64,000 bases of DNA, taken from positions 97,572 through 161,571 of the forward strand of contig JAKSZP010000167.1 in the NCBI GenBank assembly GCA_022478985.1, in the 5' to 3' direction. Under the pieces are notes generated by a model. It was not told the origin of the DNA and ran no database searches. It saw nothing but the letters and a program-made list of their open reading frames with translations. The DNA comes from Massospora cicadina (lineage: Eukaryota > Entomophthoromycota > Entomophthoromycetes > Entomophthorales > Entomophthoraceae). Both the position numbers and the translations under genes were made by a program. Shown piece after piece: positions 1 to 12,157 of this stretch; position 1 is the first letter of the stretch; each line of letters begins with the position of its first letter.

Positions 1-2064
1 TGACAATGTTCATCAAGTACATGCTGGTTTAAATGCCCATGTTGGCAATTTTTGAAAATTATACTTGGACATAATTGAAGTTGAAATAACTATCAAAAGT
101 TACCAAAATGCATCAATGCTACCTTGATAGTTCAGATGCAGATATGGTGTAAGTGTTCACTCCAATCCTGATCTGTACCAGGCCATTGAGGCCTTTCATC
201 TTATACTGTAACCCATGACCAGAAGGCAAGGTCCCTAGTGAATGAGAACTTCAACATGAAAGTGAATTAAGAAGTAATGGACGTTATACTACACAGCCCA
301 CGTCTGAAGGCCCCAGGCCCAGATGGTTTCCCATTTGAGGTGTATCATGTGGATCCCGTCGCAGTTACAAAGGCCGTCAGCCCCTCTTATTGACCCTCTT
401 GGCTTATGGGGGAGTACTTCCTGAAGCAAGATCAATTATGACCCTTTCCCATAAAAAAGCGAGCTGAGAGGGCCTTGCAAACTGGTGACCAATATCACTA
501 TAAAACAATGACCACAAACTGCTTACTAAGCTTCTAGCAAACTACACGACTAAGTGGGAAACACCACGTCTTAACACAGCTCAGCATGGCTTTATCCCAT
601 GGAGATCTCTTTGAAACAATTACATTGAGCTTCTGGCAATCCTGTCAGCTACCTCATCTTAAACGCATGGTTTTGTGGCGCTTCTGAATTTGGAAAAAGC
701 ATATTATCAAGTAAATTGGAAGTATCTGGACGCCTCCCTATACCGCCTCCACATCCCACCACAAGCTAGGACATGGCAATCAGCGCTTTACACCCAGCTT
801 CACACTAAGGTACTGTCCTCAACAGGCTTTACATCAGCGGTTATAATTGAACAGGGTCTCCGCTAAAGGGATCACTGAGCCCAATCTTGTTCAACATAGC
901 TTTGGATCCTCTTCTGCCCTACTCTAGGAATGACTGGTGGGTATTCAGGTTCCTGGGAAACCCCCACCTGCACCATAGCCTTTGCGATGACACAGCAGTG
1001 GCAGTTGGATGTAAAAATGACCTAGACCTGGGCATGAAGGCCCTGGATCGCTGCTACAAGGCGTCCAATGCAAAAGTTAACACTTCTAAAACTATTATAG
1101 TGCAAGTTGGTACCTCATCGTTTCCTTCGCCTTTTAGTTTGGAACCTGCCTGGGACAGCTTTTGACATCTAGGTGTCCTCACCACACCACAAGGGGTCGC
1201 AATCAAGGATAATGAGGACCAACTTGCTCAATGCAATAAACTCTCATGTAGCTAGCTGGAGCTGTCAGTGTATCACCCCCAGGGGCGCGCCCTGATGACG
1301 AATGTTTTTTTCTATCAAGGCTATGATTCCTCGCTCATGTCTACCCTTTTACAGACAATTTTTACATGAGGTTGAATGTGATACTTCGCTGTTATGTATG
1401 GGGATTCAGTCAATCATCCACAGCTCTGACTACAATATCCTGACCCTGCAGTGAGGGGGCTTAGATCTTTTGGACACTAGGTCTCATTCCACTTCAATAA
1501 TGACAATACCTTAAGCCCATCATTTGCTGGGATATGGCTCCGATGCCACAATGAGCTCCAGCCTTATGCCAGGTTTTAGCAGCCTCTTTAGGGCTCCCAC
1601 AAACCTTACCAACAGCTGTGGGAGAATGGCTAATAAATCATCCAGGCCACCGCCTCAAACTCTCATAAAGTTTTTACTAGGATCAGGCTCTCCTTACACT
1701 TAAGAGGGCAGGGGTACAGTTATACAACGCCTTCCCTTATAAAAGGAGTAGCCCTAGGATCAGACCCCAGCATCAAACCCTGGTCCACAATGAGAAAATT
1801 GTTATCTGCCACATCCACTCTTTGGACATACTTCCAATGCAGCCTCGTCTCCTTGAACTTTTACCCCCACTTTGAAATGCGATCTAAAGGCGCTCTGGAA
1901 GGAAGCTACCAACCTGTTCTCTCAGCAAAAATGGCAAATATGCTGTGGCTTTTTCTAAACTGCTCATAAATGACAGGGGTTTGAACTGGTCCCAACTTCC
2001 AGCACAAGAGTTTCCCGTAATGTGAAGAGCTTGAAGACACCCACTTCCACCACTTCTTTACTTG
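1..2064 (+). mobile_element. Ancient decayed LINE (L0), 5' portion with RT remnants
   Basis: This is a heavily mutated LINE ORF2 on the plus strand. Near 310-345 the frame reads KAPGPDGFPFEVYH, which matches the pre-RT motif of the younger LINEs (CPGPDSIPYEFY). At 675-866 NLEKAYYQVNWKYL corresponds to DQQKAYDRVNWEYL, with the catalytic Asp replaced by Tyr. At 887-1165 ILFNIALDPLL and CDDTAVAVG stand for LLYNFSLDPLL and the FADD active site. The C-terminal region continues to 2064, where gypsy element G1 splits it; the rest lies at 34144-34545. It is far more diverged than L1-L5 and so is the oldest LINE here. The 5' end is outside the window. Confidence 0.75.
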
Positions 2065-2152
2065 TGTTGGAATCCAGAGCAGGTTGATTGCTTGCAGGTG
2101 CTTTCGAGCCCTGGATTTTAACAATATTATTTTTCATAATATGTTACTCTTT

Positions 2153-4069
2153 TTTAGTACTAGTGGTGTCCAACCCAAAAGAAGGAGCCACCACACATCT
2201 TTATTCACAAATGGGCCAAACAAAGGGATTATCATAAAATAAAAAATGTATAATATAGCCCCTAGGTTATCAGCCTAGGAAGCCATATCAGATGGTGAGG
2301 AAGCTTTAAGGAAACTTTTGTCCAGCGCCCGCTTTAGCTGGCGGACCATGGCAGACAGCATTGGAATGGGAGCATCATCGACATGGGGCATAATGAGGTA
2401 TAGTTGGGGGTTTTCTTCATTAATGAGGCCAGCAGTGTTGATCGCCTCAACATATTAGGAAAGTTAATGCTTAGCAAAAATGATGAAAGCTGGCACACAA
2501 GTAAATGACTTGATGTGCTGGCAGGTTTTGGGATAATTGAGGTCAAAAGAGAAGTTTCTGCTGCATTGATGCAAGTGCGGCTTTCACTGAAAGTAAGCTC
2601 CTCAGTTTTGTAATTTGCATCTTACTCAAAATCATGAGGAACTTGGGGATAGAAATACCCTCAAGAAGGGATCCATTGCCCCATGGAGTTGCTGGAGGAG
2701 GAGGGTGTTGGTCAGGGCAGCCGCAGCCGCAGCTGCAACTGCCATTTTGTTTATGTTTATAAATGGGAAACCTGTTTTTTTGTACAAAAACAGCGAAAAT
2801 GCGATTTAGAAGAGTCAACAAAGAACTCCTCAAAAGCAAAATCAGGTTTCACATGGTATGGACATTTGTCCTCATCAATCCATTCGAGAGCCTCAAATGG
2901 ATTGGATTCAGCCAGCGCTGGGACAGCCACAGGAATTGGGGCTGTGGCTGGAGCTGATTGGCCACATGCTGTTGATTATGGCAACTTAGCTGAAACTGGT
3001 TCAGCCATCAACTCAGGATTCTGTAATCTGGTTGAATTTTCAAAATTTTTAAATTTTCTTAAATTTTGATTGGCCATCACTTTGAAAGCAGCGCTAGAAT
3101 TCCCCAACGTTGGGGGTGAAAGGATTGAGCCCCATTCAAAAAAATTGGGGTGAGGCAGCCACCGGAGCAGCGCCTGAGCCCTGAGTGGCGGACACAGCAG
3201 AATTGGCAACTGTGGGTCACTTGCGCTTTGAGTGGTCAAGCTCAAAGCAAAAGGGGCAAATGGCATGACCGTTATTGAGGCGTGCCCATAATGGGTGATC
3301 AGGGGCATATCTGATCACAGTGCAGGGGGAATTGCGAGGTGATAGTCATAATGAAATGAGTGTATTGTTGCAAAGGTGAAAGTCCCTGCCAACTGATCTG
3401 CCCCATTGGGAATCACAAACTGCAACACAGAGTCTGCGCAATAAATGGCCAAACCCTCCATGAGCTTGTGGGGGAGGCATTGGGGGGAATGGAAATAGGG
3501 CAACCTGGCGAACTGGACAACCAAAGTGGCCTCATCTGGGAGCTGGGTGTGAATGGTGGGCAAATGATTTTTTAAAAATTAATTGCAGCTTGGCTGCTGC
3601 CACTGCATCAGCTTCAAAGCAGAAGCTAAGGTTGAAGTACCCCTTAAAGGGGAAGAAGTCAATATAGCCAGCAGGTTTGAAAACCACTGTGGCCATCTTG
3701 ATGATGGCTGCACTTATGTATAGAAAGGAGATTCTCATATTTGACCGGGAGGCTGAAACACAAATTGCTCCGTGGGAGCACCAAAGGGCTCTGTAGTACT
3801 GCCTGAGAGCTGTTGAGGTTGTGGGCCAAAACTGAGGGGGACATAATGCCCAGTAGCGTTATGAGGGCTAGCAGAGCCAGCCTGGGTGCACATCGGCGGC
3901 GGCTGAAAGATGCCAGATGGCAGCACACCACCACCCCAAGCAGGGGCAGCAGGCGTCAGTGGCATCAACATTGGTAAGTTTTGGCTAAATTGAGCAGTTG
4001 TTTTTATATTTTTTTAAAATCCAAATTTGGCTTCAATTTGGGTATCAAAGCAAAAGAAAGCTAGCAGAG
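2153..4069 (-). mobile_element. ORF1-only non-LTR retroposon H1 (1917 bp)
   Basis: The element is flanked by an exact 10-bp TSD, gttactcttt, at 2143-2152 and 4070-4079, inside the G1 3' LTR. The empty-site sequence can be checked against the other G1 LTR near 28200-28240. On the minus strand it ends in a short A run after an AATAAA located about 55 nt upstream. It carries one LINE ORF1-like reading frame and no room for endonuclease or RT. It is closely similar along its length to H4 (56716-58626). Confidence 0.85.
2275..3971 (-). pseudogene. H1 ORF1-like (gag-like) zinc-knuckle protein, frameshifted
   Basis: The start at 3971 is the ATG that aligns with the H4 start. The N-terminus is Pro/Ala/Gly-rich (TPAAPAWGGGVLP). 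Next comes a block FFPFKGYFNLSFCFEADAV and LPDEATLVVQFARLP, then HKLMEGLAIYCADSVLQFV. The block order resembles the RNA-binding region of the larger LINEs' ORF1 (HLKDGLIVYGKIESFEMQRF). A CCHC-like knuckle, ICPFCFELDHSKRK, is readable near 3210-3255 in a shifted frame. The last conserved part ends CCLPWSAS in one frame, or with a stop at 2275-2277 in the best-aligned frame. Several frameshifts are needed, so it is a pseudogene. The presumed role is binding the element RNA. Confidence 0.7.
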
Positions 4070-4744
4070 GTTACTCTTTAAGCGCGAGAAACTTACTTAC
4101 CAGGGGATTTTTATAGTATTTAAATCAAAATATTAAAACCCTTGAAATGATAAAAAACTGGATTTTTATATTATTATTTTATTGTTGGTGAGGGGATAAG
4201 AAGCAAACCCTCTTACAATTACACTACTTAGTATTTAAATGAACAGAAGGCTTGATGTGTATAGGCGAATAATTCATTATTAGCTTCAAGCTTAATAGGT
4301 AATATGGGAGTTTGACCTATTGGAGCTCTTGAAACTTGCCTCGCTTTAGTCAAAATGGCCTATGGAGGGTTGATAGTAAGTATGATAAGCCTGTGAGGTA
4401 AAGATTTGATGAATTTGAGCCAATCACCGTGTGGAAATATAGTTTCACCTGGTGTAACCCTCTCCAGGCCTATAAAAGGGCCCAGTATCCGCGTTTAAGT
4501 TTGAACTAAATTGGATATAGGACATGAGGGACCTCCAAATGGCTCCCCTGATTATGCATGCGATTTGGTGTAATTCTATTAGAAATTGTAGGCCTGTTTG
4601 GCTGAGGAATTGGATTAATCGCCTTACTATGAGAAGCTAGAAATCACTTAGAATTGGATAGGCCTTTAATAAATTAAAAATCAGAGCTATTCTCCTCTGA
4701 ACTTTTTTACTTACTAATCAAACAACCGTTTGTCCTTATTACTA

Positions 4745-5523
4745 CTTCAAGAATGTTGGGGGAAAATAGGGGCGGAGAAACTGATTATGCACATGGTTAA
4801 TTGTGATTCTGATAGCAAGAGATTCTATAAAATATTCATCATCCTTTTTATAGGTGATGATAAAAGTTACCTCCCAGATAGAGCCAAAAGCTTCTCAATC
4901 CTAGCAGTGATGCAATTAAGGTAGTATAATACCAAATCAGAGAGTTGAAAAGTGGGCAAGGGAGGCCTAGACTCATTGGCGGCCTTGCACTCTTGAGTGA
5001 CAGTTTTAGCTAAGTTAGCCATAACCTCCAATTGTAGCTGAATGATGTTCTGGCCCAATATCCTCATGTCCTTGTCAGAATCATCAGGATTACTATTAAA
5101 GTCTTCTTTGGCTAATAGAGCATGTATCCCAGGTTGTTGCCCATTTAGAATGTGGAAGGAAGAAATTTTGAAAATCCAATGGTAGCTAATGCGATATTTC
5201 ATAAGAGCACTAGGCAGAAACTAATCCAAGTATAGAGAATCAGATGTGGCCATTTTTCAAAGTATAGATATCAAGGTCTTATTAGCTCTTTCAACGGTTC
5301 CATTGGTAGAGGGGTTGTAGGGGGCTGAAAAAAGCTGTTGGGCTCCTATAGCAGTAGCTAGCATCTTGACCACTCTAGAGGTGAAGTTCTTTCCAATGTC
5401 ACAGAGGAGGACTTGGGGACATCCATAACGAGTAAAATATTCTTGTGGAGGAAAGCGGCTGTAGCTTTTGCAGTTTGGGAAAATGAGACAATGCATAATC
5501 CATTTTTGTGAAGTTATCAATAC
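4745..5523 (-). pseudogene. G1 integrase, catalytic core and C-terminal part
   Basis: The minus-strand frame begins VIDNFTKM at the NA insertion point and continues with FTRYGCPQVLLCDIGKNFTS (core, second catalytic Asp) and APYNPSTNGTVERANKTL, which holds the conserved Glu. A C-terminal region ends near FLRPYFPPTFLK and a stop. The N-terminal half is 16.8 kb away at 22335-22690 because NA inserted between codons of this gene. Frameshifts break the frame. Confidence 0.88.
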
Positions 5524-6031
5524 TATCAGGTTTCCACTAGATGTGCTCGATGGTGGTAACACTGGGAAACCAATATTGTGGCTGACTGCATGGAGCTGTG
5601 GTCATCCGAGAAGACAGGGATTACTTTAGATGAAAGATTGGATGAGATTTTGTTCACTAGAATAAAATAAGAACTTAAATAATATAAGATGAATATTGAA
5701 TTCTGCTGAAAATGTACTTTACTAAAAGTAAAACAGTACTATTTATATTAATGTTGAAAGTATAAGGGGAATCATGATTCATTGAAAATGGTGAATAGTG
5801 ATTCATCAGTCATTCTTGAAACACACGTGGCCTGACTTCACCACGTTTCACCTGGAAGTTCAGCTGAACTTCTTGATTTCCTAGAGATAGCTTCATAGCA
5901 TAGGTTAAATTATCATTAACATTAAGTAGGATGAGTCAAATTTTATCTCTCGTTGCAAACACTTTTGCAACCTATTCAATTCAATTCTAGGTAAGTTTGA
6001 TTATCCTTTTGAGGAGATTAGTGCGCACCCA

Positions 6032-7418
6032 ATGTTGGGTAGCAGTTGGGCAAACAAAGTTAAGGGCACAAGAGCAGGCCCCACACCAACCAAGTTTCAT
6101 AAATGCCCAGCGATACTGGTGGCCTAGATAAAATTAGTAGTAAAAACTGGTGGTTAATGTTTCCCCAAAATGTTGGCCTTGCAGGCGCGCTGAAACCAGT
6201 TCATCAATATTCTGCACTCCCAGACACTGTCGTTGGTGGAAAATGGAGTGTAAGTCTACCTGAATATACAACAAATGGCGCTTTGGGAGAAGTTTTGTGG
6301 ATAAGTACACACATTTCCCAAATGCTGTGTAAGTAACACAACATCTCATGCCTTGCAGTTGGCTGGATCTTGTGTTCAAAAACATATATGCAGAAGATGA
6401 AGCCACAAAAGTGCGGGAGGTGGTGGACCTTCCAGGTGGTCAAGGGGTAGTCAACACAAAGTGCATTCGCTGAACTAAATCTAACCAAATTTTCGTAACT
6501 TTAGACTTCCTACCTACAACAAATAAGCGCACCGTGATGGAGGACCACCTGAAGGCTGAGCTCACTGAGTATGAGGAAACACAATCCTTTGAGATGCAGC
6601 GCTTTATGCTCATGCTGGACCTGTGCATGGGCAAAGCGATTGCTGTTTTCACCCCAACCGTGGGGGTAGTACAAGATTTGATCCAGATTCCCCACACTTC
6701 TTTGTGGAGATTGATGGGCAAGAATCACACCTATCTGGGTCGCCATAGTTAGCACACATCCTTTCTGTACTTTTTGACATACTTTTGACCACAAGGCCTA
6801 TACCTGCTCCACCAAGGAGGGCATTACAAAAATGAAAACATCCTGGGTGCAATGTGCGTTGCAGTCGCCCACTATGAACCAGCATTTGACACTGACACAG
6901 CCTTCTGTGGGGTACGCCTATGTGCTACATTCAAATGAAACATGTGTCCCTGAAGGAGCGCAAGAAGGTCAAGCAGGCCCACAGAGCAGCGGCCAAGGTG
7001 GCAGCCACGGCTGAGTCTATGATCCCAACCACCCAGCTACAGGAGGACATTGAATCGTTTGCTGTGGAAGTGTCTCAAAAATCTTCCACCAATCTGATTG
7101 GGCTGCCCAAGCTTATGACCTGATGGGTGAGTCAGATTCATCCGCCCAATGCCACCAAGCCCCAATTGAAACTGAGTTGCCCACCAATATCCCTGTCAAA
7201 ATTTCGTTAACATGCGAAGGTGCACTGCAAGTGTACACCACACAAAAAAAGAATTCCAAGGGTGGAAGAAAACAGAAGGTGAAAGCCAACATCAACCCCA
7301 CCGTGAAAGCTACCCATAATGAGCCATACTCCATAGCAAAGAATACCCACACTGCCATACAGCAACATGCTGAAAAGAGAAGGCTGAAGGGCATGGGTGC
7401 CCTTCCCCACGCACCTAA
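6032..7418 (+). pseudogene. LINE L1 ORF1 (gag-like RNA-binding protein)
   Basis: The start ATG at 6032 gives MLGSSWANKVKGT, aligning with MSGSSWASKVRGT in L4 and MSGSSWASKARGA in L3. The middle is frameshifted. A decayed CCHC knuckle lies around 6752-6815 (FDHKAYTC in place of FGHKAHACP). The Lys/Ala-rich stretch KKVKQAHRAAAKVAATAES at 6920-7120 follows, as in the sister copies. The end is taken as the TAA at 7416-7418 inside a palindrome just before the ORF2 ATG, by comparison with L4. Confidence 0.75.
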
Positions 7419-7424
7419 GGTGCA

Positions 7425-10400
7425 ATGGGGGAGCCTTTACTATAGGGATATTGAACATCGCTGGACTCAGGGCCTCACCGTCCAGGGCTAGGAAACTGAG
7501 TTAATTTAAAAAACAATTTACTCATGGACATTCTGGTCATTCAGGAACCCAATGTCCACGCGGTGCAGAGGACACATGGGCAACCATGCTCCTCCCTTCC
7601 TTTTCCTTTTGGTCATCGCTGTGGGGTGCTTATTCATGTGACCCATAATTTTTAAATTCATATTATCTATTTTGTACCTCGATGACCATGTCCTTGTTGT
7701 ATCCTTTTCATGGGATGATGAAGTTCACACTGTCATTAACATATATGCCCCAACCTGTGCACGAGCTCATCAAGAATTCTTCTTAGCCATTAGTTCCCTC
7801 CCGCTTCCCTCTAACCCATTTGTTGTAGGCGACATGAACTGCTGGATCAACCCAACCACTGGCCGCTTGCCCTCGTCGCCTATTCCCCTGCAAAGGCATG
7901 TAGAACTTCACATTCTAAAAGCCAATTTGGGGTTTTTTGATACTCTGCCGCCTCATGCACCGCTACTCCCAAACATGTCTCGTCCCCATGTGCATAATGA
8001 ACAACTGAGGTCTATGTCCCACATTGACCTTATTCTCTTACCGTTGAAATTTGAGTCCCAAATTGCCCACTTTACAATGACAAAACTCAATTTATCCAAC
8101 CACAGGATGGTATCAGTTTCCTTCTCTTTGTCACATCCAGTGGCACAGGCGCCAAAGTGGTGCAAACTTCACCCAGCTGAGATCACGTCGCCCAGGCTCT
8201 CCTTATGGGTGGACACTGTAACCTCAGCTCCGAAATTCACCACACTGTTATGTGCAGACCCACTTTCCACCTTACCAGCCTTCAAAGCAAACACCATCTT
8301 CCAGGCATGCCACATCTCATCACATCGCTCTCAGGATGTCTCAGCAGTCATCTTTCACATTCTGTCAGAAGTGGACCACCTGAAGTCCAATGCCCAGCGG
8401 CAGGCTACAGCCCAGCTTGGGGTTATAAGCGGGCAGAAGAGTCCACTCACCTCAACGCACTTGTAAGATAAAATAAGAATCGGGTTTGAGTTCAGTATAA
8501 AGCAAAGCATATAACAGTGGGTGGCACATGTTCCGCTTACTTTTTTTGAAAAGTCTTCACACTGCGCCAGAGCTTAGCCTGAACACAGGTGCGGTGACCA
8601 AACCACTCCATCTCAGATACTCCAGCTGAAGTGGCAATTGAAGTACAAAATTATTACTCCAAATTGTATTGCTACAATTCAGTTCAACAAGCTGAAATGG
8701 ACAATTTTCTCAAAAGTGCACATATCTGCACCACTTCCCACTATATATGTCTTGATGAATTTAATTTCTCAGGACGAACTCTGGTCTGACATTAACGGTG
8801 CACTGTACAGAAGAATGCCCAGGTCCAGACAGGATTCCTTATGAGTTCTATAAGAAATATTCCAAATATTTTTCCTCCATGCTGCTTGCCTCAATGAACC
8901 AATGCCTTATGTAAATGCGCCTCCTCCATGGAGGACAAGAGGCCTACACAATAACGTTGTACAAAAAAAGGAAAAGCTGGACTTGCCAACTGGCGCCCCA
9001 TTTCTCTCACTAACACAGACACAAAAAAATTTTACTAAAATCATGGCAAACCGCCTAGGGATAGCTGCATCAGCTCTCATTTCCCCTGAGAATTTGGCTT
9101 CATTCCTAAATGGTCTATTTGGGACAACATACACACCATAGCTATGTCTGCCAATCCACGGATTCTGAGCAATTGCTTTTTTAGACCAGCAGAAGGCCTA
9201 TGATAGAGTCAACTGATTACCTCTGAGCCTGCCTCCAAAAGTTCCACCTCTCCTATCATTTCATTAATTGGATGATGTTGCTAACAGAATAATCCACAAT
9301 GGCTGTGTGGCCCTGGCATCCTAATGGATGTATTTCTCCCTCAAAGGGGCCTACGCCAAGGGGACCCTCTAAGCCCACTTTTGTATAACTTCAGCCTTGA
9401 CCCACTTCTTCGCAATGTAAATGTCAGCCTTACTGGTGTTCATGTGTAAGGCCAAGCACCAGTCAAGATGTTGGCGTTTTCTGATGATTATGCGGTTGGG
9501 GTATCTAACAATCATGATGCACGTGCGCTTGAAGATACTATCTAGGTTTACTCCAGGGTAAGTAATGCTGCACTCAACGCCTCCAAAACTGAAATCATTC
9601 TCCTTGGTCGGTGTCAAGCCTGCTGGGCCCCAGCGCCCTGTTTCCTACCCGCCTCGTCAGCTAGCGCACGAGTTAGCTTGCCTTGCCTTGCCCACCCCAC
9701 ACCTCCCTTCTTATGCTCCCTTTGTGCCAAGCCCCACCGCTGGTCCAGTCCGCCATTTGGGGGTATGATGGAGGCAAGAGGGTACGCCTCAATGGTGATG
9801 GAGCATCAAATACTGGACAACTTTACAAAACACATAGCTTCCCTCAAAGCCCGCCATACCTCCTTTACAGGCAGGGTAGTGCTAGCCAACTCTATGCTCC
9901 TTCTAAAGTTTGGTTTGGGGCCAAACCCATCGCTTTTACCCTAATTTCTTCAATTCATTATACGCCCTTCTGCAAGGGTGGCTTTGGTTAGGCCGCTACC
10001 GCCAGTGCTCCTGGATGTCATGTCTGGCCCTCGCCTTAGTAGTGGCATGGGCCTGGCCAACTATGAGGTTCATGCCGCCAAAATACTTGGCACCTGGATC
10101 GCTGCAGTCACCAACCCAAAGGTCTCAGCCCAGCACTGGTCCTGCGCGGCTGTCCAACTTCTCCTGCACCCTGAGCTTCAGCAATCCTATCCACCCCCAT
10201 TCTCTGTTAAAGTACCTTGCCTCACACCCTTCGGCAGCAGGACCACATGGGACGTCGCCCACTTCAAAGAATTCTCATCTTCATGTGGAGCTCTGAGTGG
10301 AGAATTTGCGTCAGTAAGCATACTGCCCAGAGGGGATGCCCTACTCCTCAGTTCACACAAGAAGTACAAGGACAACCCATTCTGAATGGAGTGATACCCA

Positions 10401-11110
10401 TGAGGTCCCCTATCATAGCCAGGATGAACTAACTAGACATGTTGGACATCCCCTACTCCTTTGATACCCATAAAGCCATTTGGAAGTACGCCCACCACCC
10501 TCTTCTACAGCCGCATATTTGTTCCCATGTGTGGCGCTGCAAGAGATAGTTCTACCATACTGTCAAGAACTCTAACATTTTTCACTCATCTTGTGTCATG
10601 TGTGACCATTATGGAACTTTGGAATAACGCCCAAGAAGAGTGCCCTCCCTCAAAAGTAATCTGGCGTGAGGTTCAGCATCTCTTTTCCAGGATCAGGCAC
10701 ATCCCTTCAGCTTATCTAATGACATCTTCACCTTGTCCTTGGTTTCCCCTATACCACCTTCCCTCTGAGCTTTAGTGTTTGCAATCGCTATGTGAACTAT
10801 CCACACAGTTGCCTTGGATGCTATCTCAGGTTCTACTCCAACCCTCCAGGAAGCTGTACGCCAGTTCCAGTCGCACCTTGTTGACCACTTTCAAGCTTGG
10901 ATGTTTGGGTACCTACCATCCCGCCACTGACAGTTGGTCTCATCCTGATTTCCAGTATGGTTCATCACTTCAGACCCCTTCCTTCATATGTGTTCTATAG
11001 TGGCGCAAGCCCCTACAAAAGTAACCCCCCTTCCATTTTTTGGCATTTCCGCTGGCAACAGGAGATAGCGTTTGCTTCTCTGGGGTGCCCTTCTCTTGCT
11101 GATGTTTGTT
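7425..11110 (+). pseudogene. LINE L1 ORF2 (APE endonuclease - reverse transcriptase - zinc finger)
   Basis: The ATG at 7425 follows GCACCTAAGGTGC and leads into GILNIAGL in a shifted frame. Endonuclease pieces in 7672-8466 are INIYAPTCARAHQEF, VGDMNCWI and SHIDLILLPLKF; the catalytic SDH is SNH here. RT pieces are IMANRLGIAASALISPE (about 9040), LDQQKAYDRV (about 9180), a polymerase box AFSDDYAVG (about 9475) and a GPVRHLGV-type segment further on. A C-terminal Cys/His region lies near 10560-10640. Many stops and frameshifts make it non-functional. Confidence 0.85.
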
Positions 11111-11529
11111 TCATTAGTTTACAGATCAGAAGTGTCCATCCCCTGGTTGGCCTTCCTCAAATAAAATTTAAAACATTAAGTAGGAGCTCTTCCAATAGTC
11201 CAGGTGTAAAGGTCCAATTTGTTGGCTCCCAGAATGAACAGCTGATACAGATATTAGGAGCTTTAAGCAACAGATGGAAGAATTGGGTGAATGTGGCCTC
11301 GTAATTAGGTAAAAATAATTTGAGCATAAGTAAGATGATTTTAGGTCAAATTTGGAGTAAGTCAATTAATATCCCGAATTTAAGATATGATATGATGATG
11401 TGGGATCAAGCCTTAATTTAGGACTTATTGAAATAACTTAATAGTTTGAAGGCTATGTACCACATGCTCACATCTGCTGATCTTCTCCCCTGGACAAGGC
11501 TTGCACCTTGTAAAGGTAGAATCCTGACA

Positions 11530-12157
11530 TAGCCCCCTCAAGCCTTGTCCAAGGGGAGTAAGTCTTGGTCCATGAAGATATAATTGGCCCAATTAGTATT
11601 TGAGGTATTCACGATATATTTTTGTTGTATATTAGCTAGTAAACTTTATTAGGTCCCTTGACTGATGTATCTTTACTCAGGACTAAAAAATATTAATCTG
11701 ATGTTGGTTGGTTAAGGTCTGAGCTGGCTCAGATTTGTCAGGACTGGCAACATTTCAAGCTGCAAACTGATCCAGGTAATTTATATGCTCCATTCTGATA
11801 ATATTTTGCCCAGATTTTGGAGGAGAGTTGTTGACATCGATGGATGAATATTAACATTGAGGAATCATTGGGCTCATTGATTCCTAAGCTAAAGTAAGTC
11901 CCAGTTAATTTATCCAACACTTTTGGCAATTCAAGGTGCTGGATGTATTTGGAGTATCCACATGGCTCTCATGGCTTAATTTTAACATCAAGTTCTAAAA
12001 ATTTAGCTCTTAAGGCTTAATTCTAGCATTGAGTTTATTATTAACTCTATAGGCTTAATTTTCGAGCTAAGTACTAGCTTTCAACTTTTCCTAAAGTGAT
12101 TGGAGCTTCTGTGGGTCCCTTGAGACTTAATTTCTAGTTGGGAAATTAGCTTGCAAC
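11530..12157 (-). other. NA internal region, part 1, with repeated TTAAGCC-type units
   Basis: This is non-LTR sequence of NA between its 3' LTR and LINE L2. From about 11960 to 12157 there are imperfect units of about 35-75 bp, each with GGCTTAATTyyAG followed by TTGAG or TAAG and then an AATTAGCTCT-type element; the array continues at 15381-15565. A short open frame at 11738-11929 (minus, 63 codons) has no recognisable family. I see no pol coding here. Confidence 0.55.

Larger units (their letters stand above)
2065..4740 (-). repeat. G1 3' LTR, interrupted by H1
   Basis: The segments 2065-2152 and 4070-4740 match the right-hand G1 LTR piecewise: 2065-2152 matches 28118-28200, and 4140-4740 matches 33571-34140 (for example ggggataagaagcaaaccct in both). 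Without H1 the LTR is about 750 bp. The start next to the integrase stop (about 4740) is less certain because the expected TGTCAG is mutated there. Confidence 0.8.
5931..11171 (+). mobile_element. Full-length LINE L1 (5.24 kb)
   Basis: It is bounded by an exact 13-bp TSD, aacattaagtagg, at 5918-5930 and 11172-11184, within the NA LTR. The 5' leader (ctctcgttgcaaacactttt...) matches those of L3 and L4, and the 3' end is CCTTCCTCAAATAAAATTTA. It encodes ORF1 with a knuckle, then ORF2 with APE endonuclease, RT and a C-terminal zinc-binding region; no RNase H was recognised. It is the more mutated of the full-length copies. Confidence 0.93.
5524..11529 (-). repeat. NA 3' LTR, interrupted by LINE L1
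   Basis: The pieces 5524-5930 and 11185-11529 match the intact NA LTR at 21584-22329 in order (for example cacgtggcct, then ccaatagtccaggtgtaaag). Combined length is about 752 bp against 746 bp. The minus-strand start is TGTCAGGATTCTACC, the counterpart of TGTTGGGATTCTCCC in the other LTR. Confidence 0.9.

Noticed and set aside
4452..4490. CCTATAAAAGGGCCC as a plus-strand TATA box promoter (also at 33875)
   Set aside because: It is in the G1 LTR, but G1 is on the minus strand by its integrase, RT and PBS, so a plus-strand TATA would be antisense. Kept only as an LTR landmark.
11960..12157. CRISPR-like repeat array
   Set aside because: The units are imperfect, unequal and without unique spacers, and the DNA is eukaryotic. 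It is a degenerate minisatellite.
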